From DASUTB01 sp036374835 (GTDB lineage: Bacteria > Actinomycetota > Actinomycetes > Jiangellales > Jiangellaceae): a stretch of DNA of 56,839 nt. Location: contig DASUTB010000018.1 in assembly GCA_036374835.1 (NCBI GenBank), positions 1 to 56,839 on the forward strand, given 5' to 3'. The position numbers and the translations under genes were made by a program. The notes under the pieces are model-generated. The model was not told the origin of the DNA. It did not search any database and saw only the letters and a list, made by a program, of their open reading frames with translations. Position 1 is the stretch's first letter, and each line of letters begins with the position of its first letter. Positions 40,781-48,357 of the stretch are shown one piece after another.

Positions 40781-41274
40781 CGCGCGAGGGCGAGCGGGCC
40801 GCGGACGTGATCCGCGAGCACCTGGCCGCGACCGACGCCCCGTGGGAGGAGTCCGGCACGGGAAGGTTCTCCGTCGAGTTGCCCGGCGAGCGCAAGCTCA
40901 AGACCTCCTGCAGCCTCGCCGTCGGCGACCACAGCCTGACCGTCAACGCGTTCGTCGCCCGGCACCCGGATGAGAACACCGAGGGCGTGTACCGCTGGCT
41001 GCTCGAACGCAACGCCAAGCTCTCCGGGATCGCGTTCGCGGTTGACGGCGCCGGCGACATCTATCTGGTGGGGCGGCTGCCGCTCGCTGCCGTGACGTCC
41101 GACGAGATCGACCGGCTGCTCGGCGTCGTGCTCGACACCGCCGACTCGTCGTTCAACACGATCCTGGAGCTCGGTTTCGCCACGTCGATCCGGCGCGAGT
41201 GGGAATGGCGCCTGTCCCGCGGTGAGTCCACCCGCAATCTCGCGGCGTTCGAGCATCTGCGCCCCGACGGTTAG
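40777..41274 (+). CDS. YbjN-domain protein
   Basis: A 165-residue protein of the YbjN / CesT-chaperone-like fold (helix, antiparallel sheet, helix): APWEESGTGRFSVELPGERKLKTSCSLAVGDHSLTVNAFVARHPDEN is the sheet region. It sits between mshA and gpm in most actinobacteria (Rv0487 position in M. tuberculosis), but its biochemical role is unknown. The ATG overlaps the mshA TGA, so it is coupled to mycothiol synthesis at least at the level of expression. Confidence 0.85.
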   Translation: MTREGERAADVIREHLAATDAPWEESGTGRFSVELPGERKLKTSCSLAVGDHSLTVNAFVARHPDENTEGVYRWLLERNAKLSGIAFAVDGAGDIYLVGRLPLAAVTSDEIDRLLGVVLDTADSSFNTILELGFATSIRREWEWRLSRGESTRNLAAFEHLRPDG

Positions 41275-41422
41275 CGCTCTTTGTGAGCGTCCTGGCCGGC
41301 CGGCGCGATCCTCGCGTGATCCGTGGCGGTGAGGATCGGTCGAACTGCGGCGAAGCAAGGTCTCCGCTACATGCCAGACGTGGGCGCCAGGAGAACTCGG
41401 CTCGCCCAGTAGGCTCGGAACC

Positions 41423-42169
41423 ATGTCCTACGAGCTGATTCTGCTCCGCCACGGCGAGAGCGAATGGAACGCGAAGAACCTGTTCACCGGCTGGGTCGAC
41501 GTCGGCCTCACCGAGGTGGGCCGGACCGAGGCGCGCCGCGGCGGCGAGCTGTTGGCCGAGCGGGGGCTGCTGCCGGACATCGTGCACACCAGCCTGCTGC
41601 GCCGGGCGATCGACACCGCGAACATCACGCTCGACACGATCGACCGGCACTGGCTGCCGGTGCGGCGGTCGTGGCGGCTCAACGAGCGTCATTACGGTGG
41701 CTTGCAGGGCAAGAACAAGAAGCAGACGCTCGAGGAATTCGGCGAAGAGCAGTTCATGACGTGGCGGCGTTCGTACGACACGCCACCGCCGCCGATCGAC
41801 CCGGATGACGAGTTCTCCCAGCACGGTGATCCGCGTTACGCCGACCTGCCGCCGGAGCTGATGCCGGCGACCGAGTGCCTGGCCGACGTGGTCCACCGGG
41901 CATTGCCGTACTGGTACGACGCCATCGTGCCGGATCTGCGCCGCGGCCAGACCGTGCTCGTGGCCGCGCACGGCAACTCGCTGCGGGCGCTCGTCAAGCA
42001 CCTCGACGGTATGTCCGACGATGTGGTGGTCGGGCTGAACATACCGACCGGCATCCCGCTGCGGTACGAACTCGACGACGCGATGCGGCCGCTCAAGGTC
42101 GGGGGCGAGTATCTCGACCCGGACGCCGCGGCGGACGCGATCAAGGCGGTCGCCAGCCAGGGCCGCTGA
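41423..42169 (+). CDS. gpmA: 2,3-bisphosphoglycerate-dependent phosphoglycerate mutase
   Basis: A 248-residue glycolytic enzyme. The phosphohistidine motif is LLRHGESEWNAKNLFTGWVDVGL, the catalytic glutamate lies in RLNERHYGGLQGKNK, and the second histidine in VLVAAHGNSLRALVKHLDG. It interconverts 3- and 2-phosphoglycerate. TAGGCT lies 7 nt before the ATG with no Shine-Dalgarno sequence, so a leaderless promoter is likely. It is the gene before the phosphate two-component block. Confidence 0.95.
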   Translation: MSYELILLRHGESEWNAKNLFTGWVDVGLTEVGRTEARRGGELLAERGLLPDIVHTSLLRRAIDTANITLDTIDRHWLPVRRSWRLNERHYGGLQGKNKKQTLEEFGEEQFMTWRRSYDTPPPPIDPDDEFSQHGDPRYADLPPELMPATECLADVVHRALPYWYDAIVPDLRRGQTVLVAAHGNSLRALVKHLDGMSDDVVVGLNIPTGIPLRYELDDAMRPLKVGGEYLDPDAAADAIKAVASQGR

Positions 42170-42257
42170 TCGGAACGGCCGATGCACCGTGGCATTGGCC
42201 CTGCCGCGGCGGCCTGATACACCCGATGGGGCGTCCGGGCGGCCCGGCTTTGACGGT

Positions 42258-42326
42258 AGGTAACGGTTAGCGGCTCTTTGACGGGTCGTTAAGCAGGTCA
42301 GAGCGACGTTTACGTGGTCATTCGGA
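42258..42326 (-). repeat. 69-bp dispersed repeat, copy 2
   Basis: Matches the copy at 31178-31246 in 60 of 69 positions, in the same orientation. Its right end is directly next to the phoU stop codon (42327-42329). Here it fills the 3' part of the convergent gpm/phoU spacer, so a terminator role is possible, whereas copy 1 lies in a divergent region. Confidence 0.75.
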
Positions 42327-42992
42327 TCAGTGGTTGGGGGCTTTGCCGGCCCACTCCACTTCGCCGGTGATGAGGTAGCGCACGTTGACCGCAACATGGA
42401 CGGCGTGGTCGGCAAAGCGTTCGTAGTACCGGCCGAGCAGTGCGATGTCGATCGGGACCTCTACGCTCGACTTCCAGTCGGTATCGAGCAGCACGAGGAA
42501 CAGCGACCGGTGCAGCCGATCCATCTGGTCGTCGTCGCTTTCGAGTTCGTCGGCCACGGCGAGATCGCGGGTGCGCAGCACCTGGCCGGCCTTGTTGGCC
42601 ATCGCCTCGGCGACCCGGCCCATCTCAGCGAACGTCTCCCGGAACTCTTCAGGGACGGCGCTGTCGGGATAGCGCATCCGCGCGACCTTGGCCACGTGCA
42701 CCGCAAGATCGCCCATGCGCTCCAGGGTCGTCGTGCTGCGCAGCGCGGACATGACCTCGCGCAGGTCGCCGGCCACCGGCGCCTGGGTGGCGATCAGCTC
42801 GAGAACCTGCTCGTCGATCTCGAGCTGGTCGCGGTTGATGGACGCATCACCGGCGATCGTCATGTCGGCACGGTGGATATCGGCCTCGAGCAGCGCCGCC
42901 GTGGCGGACTTCATCTGCTCGCCACACTTGAACGTCATCCCGACGAGCTTGTCGGTGATGTGCTCAAGCTGATCGTGGAATGCCTCACGCAT
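42327..42992 (-). CDS. phoU: Phosphate-signalling protein PhoU
   Basis: A 221-residue protein with two homologous three-helix halves, as shown by the repeated pattern around VLELIATQAPVAGDLREVMSALRSTTTLERMGDLAVHVAKVA and the second IDIALLGRYYERFADHAVHVAVNV. E-R-x-x-D-x-x motifs in both halves bind metal clusters. PhoU restrains phosphate uptake and the SenX3/PhoR kinase. The ATG at 42992 has GAGGCGG about 9 nt upstream. It is divergent from senX3, with a PHO box between them. Confidence 0.93.
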   Translation of the reverse strand: MREAFHDQLEHITDKLVGMTFKCGEQMKSATAALLEADIHRADMTIAGDASINRDQLEIDEQVLELIATQAPVAGDLREVMSALRSTTTLERMGDLAVHVAKVARMRYPDSAVPEEFRETFAEMGRVAEAMANKAGQVLRTRDLAVADELESDDDQMDRLHRSLFLVLLDTDWKSSVEVPIDIALLGRYYERFADHAVHVAVNVRYLITGEVEWAGKAPNH

Positions 42993-43122
42993 GCTCAATT
43001 ACCGCCTCTTGTCGCCTGGCTCAGACACTACGCCGGTCGGGCACGCCCGACCGAAGCGCCGTCGGCCGCTATGCCCCGATGTGTTTTGTAGCGTACGTGC
43101 CCGCCCTGTCGACAAAGCGAAT

Positions 43123-43155
43123 CGCGGTGAATCGTCGGGTAAGAGTCGGTGAACA
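43123..43155 (-). promoter_or_regulatory. PHO box: three contiguous 11-bp direct repeats
   Basis: Read on the minus strand: GTTCACCGACT, CTTACCCGACG and ATTCACCGCGA, in tandem without gaps. This equals the known actinobacterial PHO-box layout of 11-nt units starting GTTCACC-like, bound by PhoP or RegX3. The central unit is the weakest. It lies in the phoU/senX3 divergent promoter region, so regX3 probably controls both its own operon and phoU. Confidence 0.8.
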
Positions 43156-43216
43156 TCAGGCGGACCGCAGTACGCTGGAGCGTTGCGGTCCGGCACTGCG
43201 CCTACCATCGTAAGAT

Positions 43217-44392
43217 GTGGAGGCGTTAGGTACTGCCGCGTTAACCGCCCTGGTCGGCGCAATCGTCGGTCTGGCGGCAGGCCTGGCGTTCCGGGTCAGT
43301 GAACGCTCGCAGCGCGAGGCACCCGAGCAACCCGCGTCGGTTGTGCCCGAAGGGGTCGACAAGGTACTCGCGGTGCTGCGGGCCAGCGCGCTCGTGCTCG
43401 ACGACTCGTTGCGCCTCGTCAGGTCCAGCCCATCGTCGGTCGTCTACGGCTTGGTCCGCGGGGGACGGGTCGCGGTGCCGGAATTGCTCGACATGGCCGG
43501 CGCCGTCCTGCACGACGGGCAGATCCGCGAGGCACAGCTCGAGATTTCCAGGTCCGAAGATCCGGCGCACACGTTGTACGTCGCCACGCGGGCCGCGCCG
43601 TTGGGTCCCGGTCTCGTGCTGGTGCTGGTGGAGGACCGGACGCATGCGATTCGCAGTGACCAGATCCGGCGTGACTTCGTCGCCAACGTGTCGCACGAGC
43701 TCAAGACACCGGTCGGAGCACTGACGCTGCTGGCCGAGGCGGTGCAGGACGCCAACGACGACCCGGACGCCGTCGCGCGGTTCGCCGACCGGATGCAGCA
43801 CGAGAGCGCCCGGCTGTCCCGCCTGGTCGAGGAGATCATCGACCTGTCCCGGCTGCAGTACGACGATCCGGTCGAGTCGCCGGCGGTGGTCGCCGTCGAC
43901 GACATCGTCGCGGGCGCTCTGGACCGCTGCCGGGTGGACGCCGAGTCCCGTGGCGTGTCGCTGGCGTCGGGCGGCGACAAAGGCCTTGAGGTTCTCGGTA
44001 ACGAGGAGCAGCTCGTGATCGCGCTCGGCAACCTCGTTGAGAACGCCGTCGCGTACGGGCCTGCCAATACAAGAGTGGCGGTCGGAGTGCGCCGCCGCGG
44101 TGACCAGGTGGAGCTCAGCGTCACCGATCAGGGTCCCGGCATTCCCGAGACGGACGTCGAGCGGATCTTCGAGCGCTTCTACCGCGGCGATCCGGCCCGC
44201 TCCCGCGCAACGGGCGGCACCGGGCTGGGGCTTGCCATCGTCAAGCACATCGCGGCGGTACACAGCGGTTCGGTAAGCGTATGGAGCGTCGAAGGCGCCG
44301 GCTCGACGTTCACGCTACGGCTACCTTTGCACCAGACGGACGAGCCACAGCCGGAAGTATCCACCCCTGCAAAACCGGAGGCCACAACGTGA
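43217..44392 (+). CDS. senX3: Sensor histidine kinase SenX3
   Basis: A 391-residue membrane kinase. An N-terminal helix (ALVGAIVGLAAGLAF) anchors it, a PAS-like domain spans about 45-140, the H-box FVANVSHELKTPVG places phospho-His at 160, and the N, G1, F and G2 boxes (GNLVENAVAYG, DQGPGIP, FERFYRGD, GGTGLGLAIVKH) complete the ATPase domain. With PhoU and the phosphate transporter it senses phosphate limitation. TACCAT lies 8 nt before the GTG start, suggesting a leaderless message. The stop overlaps regX3. Confidence 0.93.
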   Translation: MEALGTAALTALVGAIVGLAAGLAFRVSERSQREAPEQPASVVPEGVDKVLAVLRASALVLDDSLRLVRSSPSSVVYGLVRGGRVAVPELLDMAGAVLHDGQIREAQLEISRSEDPAHTLYVATRAAPLGPGLVLVLVEDRTHAIRSDQIRRDFVANVSHELKTPVGALTLLAEAVQDANDDPDAVARFADRMQHESARLSRLVEEIIDLSRLQYDDPVESPAVVAVDDIVAGALDRCRVDAESRGVSLASGGDKGLEVLGNEEQLVIALGNLVENAVAYGPANTRVAVGVRRRGDQVELSVTDQGPGIPETDVERIFERFYRGDPARSRATGGTGLGLAIVKHIAAVHSGSVSVWSVEGAGSTFTLRLPLHQTDEPQPEVSTPAKPEATT

Positions 44393-45072
44393 CCCGAGTG
44401 CTGGTCGTCGAGGACGAGGAGTCGTTCAGCGACGCGCTGTCGTACATGCTGCGCAAGGAAGGCTTCGAGGTGAGCGTCGCCGAGAACGGGGACGCCGCGC
44501 TGGCCGAGTTCGGCCGTACGGGTGCGGACATCGTGCTGCTCGACCTGATGCTGCCGGGTTTGCCCGGCACCGAAGTGTGCCGTGAGTTGCGGAAACAGTC
44601 GAACGTCCCGGTGATCATGCTGACGGCCAAGGACTCGGAGGTCGACAAGGTCGTCGGGCTCGAGCTCGGAGCGGACGACTACGTCACCAAGCCGTTCTCG
44701 TCCCGCGAGCTGCTGGCACGGATCCGCGCCGTGCTGCGGCGTGGCGTCGAGACCGACGTCGCCAGCCCGGGTGTGCTCGAGGCCGGGTCGGTGCGGATGG
44801 ACGTCGAGCGGCATGTCGTCACGGTCGACGGCGCCGATGTGCGCCTTCCGCTCAAGGAGTTCGAGCTGCTCGAACTGCTGCTGCGCAACGCGGGACGGGT
44901 GCTGACGCGCGGCCAGCTCATTGACCGGATCTGGGGCGCGGACTACGTCGGCGACACCAAGACGCTCGACGTTCACGTCAAACGGCTTCGCGCGAAGATC
45001 GAGCCCGACCCGACCCGGCCGAGCTACCTGCAGACGGTGCGCGGGCTCGGCTACAAATTCGAACTACCTTGA
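44389..45072 (+). CDS. regX3: Response regulator RegX3
   Basis: A 227-residue OmpR/PhoB-class regulator. The receiver has the acidic pair (VVEDEES), phosphoacceptor Asp52 in LLDLMLPG, and Lys in TKPFSSREL. The C-terminal winged helix shows LPLKEFELLELLLRNAGRVLTRGQLIDRIWG and DVHVKRLRAKIEPDP. GGAGG lies 7 nt before the GTG, which overlaps the senX3 stop. It is the likely binder of the PHO box at 43123-43155. Its stop codon is directly next to that of the convergent lpqE gene. Confidence 0.94.
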   Translation: MTRVLVVEDEESFSDALSYMLRKEGFEVSVAENGDAALAEFGRTGADIVLLDLMLPGLPGTEVCRELRKQSNVPVIMLTAKDSEVDKVVGLELGADDYVTKPFSSRELLARIRAVLRRGVETDVASPGVLEAGSVRMDVERHVVTVDGADVRLPLKEFELLELLLRNAGRVLTRGQLIDRIWGADYVGDTKTLDVHVKRLRAKIEPDPTRPSYLQTVRGLGYKFELP

Positions 45073-45543
45073 TCAGCCGAACTCCACGTGGGCGTACCTA
45101 CCCTCGTTCTGCTGGACGATCGTCTCCGTGGTAGCGCGGGGGGCGTTGGCGAAGATGAGCCGAACGTCAACAATGAACCCCGGCTCGACGTCGAGTCCTG
45201 ACACATCGATGCGCTCGTGGTCCGGCGACACGGACGTGACTCTGCCGACCGGCAGCTCGATGTCGCCGTCCAGGTTCGCCTCGTTCTCCCCGATCACGAC
45301 GCCGGTCAGTGCATCGGGTTCATCGCCTTCGTTCGCGAACGACGCGTACAGGGTGCCGTTGCCCTCGGAGTCGGTGACGACCACCACATTGCGGATCAAC
45401 AGATCTCCGGCCGAGGTACTCGAGCCGTGCGGCGGCTCCCGCCAGGCCTGGGTCTGCTCGCGGACGTCACCGCAGCTGACGGTCAACAGGGCCAGCGCGG
45501 TCAGCGAGAGCAGTGCGGCGATCCGGCGGCGAATCACGGACAT
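45073..45543 (-). CDS. lpqE: LpqE-like lipoprotein
   Basis: A 156-residue lipoprotein. The signal (MSVIRRRIAALLSLTALALLTVSC) ends with Cys24 in a VSC lipobox. The mature part is one beta-sandwich-like domain (LLIRNVVVVTDSEGNGTLYASFANEGDEPDALTGV), similar in layout to PCu(A)C copper chaperones but without its Met/His copper motif. LpqE adjoins carD in M. tuberculosis and here is one gene away. AAGGAG stands about 11 nt upstream of the ATG. Function is unknown. Confidence 0.8.
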   Translation of the reverse strand: MSVIRRRIAALLSLTALALLTVSCGDVREQTQAWREPPHGSSTSAGDLLIRNVVVVTDSEGNGTLYASFANEGDEPDALTGVVIGENEANLDGDIELPVGRVTSVSPDHERIDVSGLDVEPGFIVDVRLIFANAPRATTETIVQQNEGRYAHVEFG

Positions 45544-45622
45544 ATCGAGCAGGACTCCTTCGGATGACGACGTCCGCAACGGGCGGACGGCTCAAGACGC
45601 GGTTCATAGCGTAGCGACCCGG

Positions 45623-46438
45623 TCATGCCGCCGCGCCACGGGCGACCAGGATTACCGCGGCGAGCGTCCCGATGCCGATCGCAGCCAGCAATGGCCAGCG
45701 TCGTCCGGCGCCGAGGCGGCTCGCGCTGACCGCGAGCGCCGCGCCGGCGGCGATCGCGACCGGCTCCCACGTTGCCGTGCCGCGTGGTGCGACGGTGACC
45801 AGCGCGAGCCCTGCGAGTAGCGACGCCCCGGTAACCGCACGCAGCGCCGGCAACGGGAGCCGATGCGGCAGCCCTCGAACGCCGGTCGCCCGGTCGTCGG
45901 CGAGATCGGGCAACACGTTGGCGGCGTGTGCCCCGATGCCGAGCAACGCGGTCGCGAGAACCAGCCACCACGGCGGCAGTGTGCCGATAGGAGCGACAAG
46001 CCACACGGTGACCGGCAGCAACGCGAACGCCAGCGCGTACGGCGCCCACGACAACCAGGTGCCCTTCAGCCCGGCGTTGTACGCACCCGCTGCGGCCACC
46101 GCGGTGAGGTGCGCGGCTGCCGGCGCCGGCCCGAGTGCGAGCGAAAGAACCACACAGGCGAACAGCGCGGCCCACATTGCAACCCGGGCCGTTGCCACCG
46201 GCACGGCGCCGCTGGCAAGTGGCTTGTCCGTGCGGCCGGCAGCCGCGTCCCGTCGCCGGTCGACGAGATCGTTGTGCAGCCCGACGGAGAACTGGCCGGT
46301 GAGTACGGCGGCCGCGAGCAGCGCCGTCCGTCCCGGTCCCGTTCCGGTGGCGATGGCCAGCGTTGTGGTCAGTGCCGTCACAGCTGCGGTCGGGAGTGGG
46401 TGTGTCGCCCTGACGAGGTCGATCACTGCAGCCGGCAT
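45623..46438 (-). CDS. UbiA-family prenyltransferase
   Basis: A 271-residue integral membrane protein with about eight to nine helices. Both Asp-rich motifs of the UbiA superfamily are intact: HNDLVDRRRDAAAGRTDKPLASG in loop 2-3 and NVLPDLADDRATGVRGLPHRL in loop 6-7, which bind Mg2+-diphosphate. The aromatic or sugar acceptor is unknown; the family includes SCO3242-like actinobacterial enzymes. The ATG at 46438 lies 6 nt after GATACT with no ribosome binding site. It stands between lpqE and carD. Confidence 0.85.
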   Translation of the reverse strand: MPAAVIDLVRATHPLPTAAVTALTTTLAIATGTGPGRTALLAAAVLTGQFSVGLHNDLVDRRRDAAAGRTDKPLASGAVPVATARVAMWAALFACVVLSLALGPAPAAAHLTAVAAAGAYNAGLKGTWLSWAPYALAFALLPVTVWLVAPIGTLPPWWLVLATALLGIGAHAANVLPDLADDRATGVRGLPHRLPLPALRAVTGASLLAGLALVTVAPRGTATWEPVAIAAGAALAVSASRLGAGRRWPLLAAIGIGTLAAVILVARGAAA

Positions 46439-46481
46439 TCGGCCAGTATCCACGCCACGGGCATCGGGCGGCGACACGAAC

Positions 46482-46527
46482 ATGTGGAAGCTCACTTCTG
46501 CCGGAGCGACAATATGGAAACGCACTT
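46482..46527. promoter_or_regulatory. Tandem 16-bp direct repeats in the ubiA-carD divergent region
   Basis: ATGTGGAAGCTCACTT (46482-46497) and ATATGGAAACGCACTT (46512-46527) agree in 13 of 16 positions and are spaced 30 bp start to start, close to three helical turns. They lie 45-90 bp upstream of the prenyltransferase start and so look like paired binding sites for an unidentified regulator. Confidence 0.45.
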
Positions 46528-46600
46528 GTTGCGCGCGCGTGTGCATGAGCGACCGTCGTTTGTCAAGCCCTGGACCGCGTGCTGACCAGGGTAAATGTCC

Positions 46601-46629
46601 CTGACTAAGCGAGAGGGGCGTGCTATCCT
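46601..46629 (+). promoter_or_regulatory. Predicted carD promoter
   Basis: CTGACT (46601-46606) and TATCCT (46624-46629) are separated by 17 nt and resemble a main-sigma promoter. The predicted start gives a leader of about 19 nt containing the carD ribosome binding site. Assigned by eye. Confidence 0.55.
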
Positions 46630-46654
46630 ATTCCTGGGAAAGGGGCAGGAACAT

Positions 46655-47137
46655 ATGACTTTCAGCGTCGGCGAGACGGTTGTCTATCCCCATCACGGTG
46701 CAGCGCTCATTGAAGCGATCGAGAGCCGTATGATCAAAGGAGAGGAGCGTCAGTACCTCGTCCTGAAGGTCACCCAAGGTGATCTCACGGTTCGTGTTCC
46801 CGCAGACAACGTCGACCTCGTCGGCGTTCGCGACGTCGTCAACGCCGAAGGCCTCGACCGGGTCTTCGAAGTGTTGCGCGCCGAGCACACCGAGGAACCG
46901 ACCAACTGGTCTCGACGGTACAAGGCGAACCTCGAGAAGCTCGCATCCGGCGACGTGATCAAGGTGGCCGAAGTCGTACGTGACCTCTGGCGCCGCGAGC
47001 GCGATCGCGGTCTGTCCGCCGGTGAGAAGCGCATGCTGGCCAAGGCCAGGCAGATCCTGGTCTCCGAGCTGGCACTTGCCGAGCACACCAACGAGGACAA
47101 GGCCGAGAAGCTGCTCGACGAGATCCTGGCAGGCTGA
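46655..47137 (+). CDS. carD: RNA polymerase-binding factor CarD
   Basis: A 160-residue protein of standard CarD length. The N-terminal RNAP-interaction (Tudor-like) domain runs FSVGETVVYPHHGAALIEAIESR to about residue 55, and the C-terminal helical DNA-binding domain contains the wedge tryptophan in EEPTNWSRRYKANLEKLASGD. CarD stabilises the open promoter complex, notably at rRNA promoters. The ATG at 46655 has AGGA 5-6 nt upstream; an in-frame start 20 codons earlier would overlap the predicted promoter. ispD and ispF follow. Confidence 0.95.
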   Translation: MTFSVGETVVYPHHGAALIEAIESRMIKGEERQYLVLKVTQGDLTVRVPADNVDLVGVRDVVNAEGLDRVFEVLRAEHTEEPTNWSRRYKANLEKLASGDVIKVAEVVRDLWRRERDRGLSAGEKRMLAKARQILVSELALAEHTNEDKAEKLLDEILAG

Positions 47138-47164
47138 GCCCGCAGTCGCACGGGCAAGGCGGTT

Positions 47165-47890
47165 GTGGTGCGTATCGCACTGATAATCCCTGCCGCCGGC
47201 CGGGGTGAGCGTCTGGGTGCCGGGCGCCCGAAGGCGTTCGTGGAGTTCGCCGGCGACTCGCTGCTGGGCCACGCGTTGGGCAACGCGCTGGCTTCGGGTG
47301 TGATCGACGTGGTCGGTATCGCCCATCCGCCGTCGATCGACCAGCGCGACCTCTACGTCGACCTCATGTCGCGGATTTCGGCTGGTCAGGTGAGCGGCCG
47401 CCGGCGCAAGCCCGCTGAACTCGTGCTGACCATCGGCGGGACCACGCGACGAGAGTCCGTGTCAGCCGTCCTCGCCACGCTGCCCGGCGAGGTCGATGCG
47501 GTACTCGTGCACGACGCCGCCCGTTGCCTGACGCCGCCGGACGTATTCTCCGCCGTCGCGGCGGCGCTGGCCGCCGGCGCGGACGCGGTGGTTCCCGCGC
47601 TGCCGGTCGCGGACACGATCAAAGAAGTGTCCGGCGACGTCGTCACGCGAACCCTGGACCGGGTTTCGCTCCGCGCGGTGCAGACCCCGCAGGGCTTCGG
47701 CAAGGACGTGCTGGTTCGCGCCCATGCAGAAGTCGCGGGCGACGTCAGCGACGATGCCGGCATGGTCGAGCAGCTCGGCCTGAAGGTGCACGTCGTCCCC
47801 GGTCACCCGGAGGCGTTCAAAATCACCGATCCGATCGACCTCATGCTCGCCGAAGCCGTGCTCGCCGGGCGTGCGAGCCGGGTTCGATGA
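47165..47890 (+). CDS. ispD: 2-C-methyl-D-erythritol 4-phosphate cytidylyltransferase
   Basis: A 241-residue enzyme of the MEP isoprenoid route that makes CDP-methylerythritol. The CTP-binding PAAGRGERLGAGRPKAF, the GGTTRRESV region, VLVHDAARCLTP and RVSLRAVQTPQGF are diagnostic. Two adjacent GTG codons (47165, 47168) could start it; AAGG fits the second slightly better. It lies 27 nt after carD and overlaps ispF by 4 nt, so the three are likely one transcript. Confidence 0.94.
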   Translation: MVRIALIIPAAGRGERLGAGRPKAFVEFAGDSLLGHALGNALASGVIDVVGIAHPPSIDQRDLYVDLMSRISAGQVSGRRRKPAELVLTIGGTTRRESVSAVLATLPGEVDAVLVHDAARCLTPPDVFSAVAAALAAGADAVVPALPVADTIKEVSGDVVTRTLDRVSLRAVQTPQGFGKDVLVRAHAEVAGDVSDDAGMVEQLGLKVHVVPGHPEAFKITDPIDLMLAEAVLAGRASRVR

Positions 47891-48357
47891 CGCCCCGTGT
47901 CGGCATGGGCGTCGACGTCCATCCGCTCGTTCCGGGACGGCCGTGCTGGCTCGCCGGGCTGTACTGGCCGGACGAGCCGGCCGGTTGCGCCGGTCACTCC
48001 GACGGCGACGTGGCCGCCCATGCGGCCTGTGACGCGCTGCTGTCCGCGGCGCGGCTCGGTGACGTCGGTTCGGTGTTCGGAACCGATCGCCCGGAGTGGT
48101 CCGGAGCCTCGGGCGTGGCCTTCTTGTCCGAGACCGCGCGGCTGGTCCGGGCTGAGCAGTGGCGGATCGGCAACGTCGCGATCCAAGTGATCGGAAACCG
48201 GCCCAAGATCGGGTCCCGGCGTGAGGAGGCGCAGAAGGTTCTGAGCGAGGCGATCGCGGCGCCGGTGTCGGTGGCGGCGACCACGACCGACGGCTTGGGA
48301 CTGACCGGACGCGGTGAGGGCGTCGCTGCGATCGCCACTGCGCTACTCGTCCGCTGA
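47887..48357 (+). CDS. ispF: 2-C-methyl-D-erythritol 2,4-cyclodiphosphate synthase
   Basis: A 156-residue MEP-pathway enzyme that cyclises the product of IspE. The zinc and active-site residues lie in GMGVDVHPL and CAGHSDGDVAAHAACDALLSAA, with later VIGNRPKIGSRREE and TTTDGLGLTGRGEGVAA. The ATG overlaps the ispD stop (ATGA). Its 3' end overlaps the convergent PAP2 gene by 15 bp. Confidence 0.94.
   Translation: MTPRVGMGVDVHPLVPGRPCWLAGLYWPDEPAGCAGHSDGDVAAHAACDALLSAARLGDVGSVFGTDRPEWSGASGVAFLSETARLVRAEQWRIGNVAIQVIGNRPKIGSRREEAQKVLSEAIAAPVSVAATTTDGLGLTGRGEGVAAIATALLVR

Noticed and set aside
41153..42415. 420-residue minus-strand open frame covering gpm
   Set aside because: It is antisense to phosphoglycerate mutase and runs through the 69-bp repeat; the similar peptide at the two repeat copies is simply the translated repeat.
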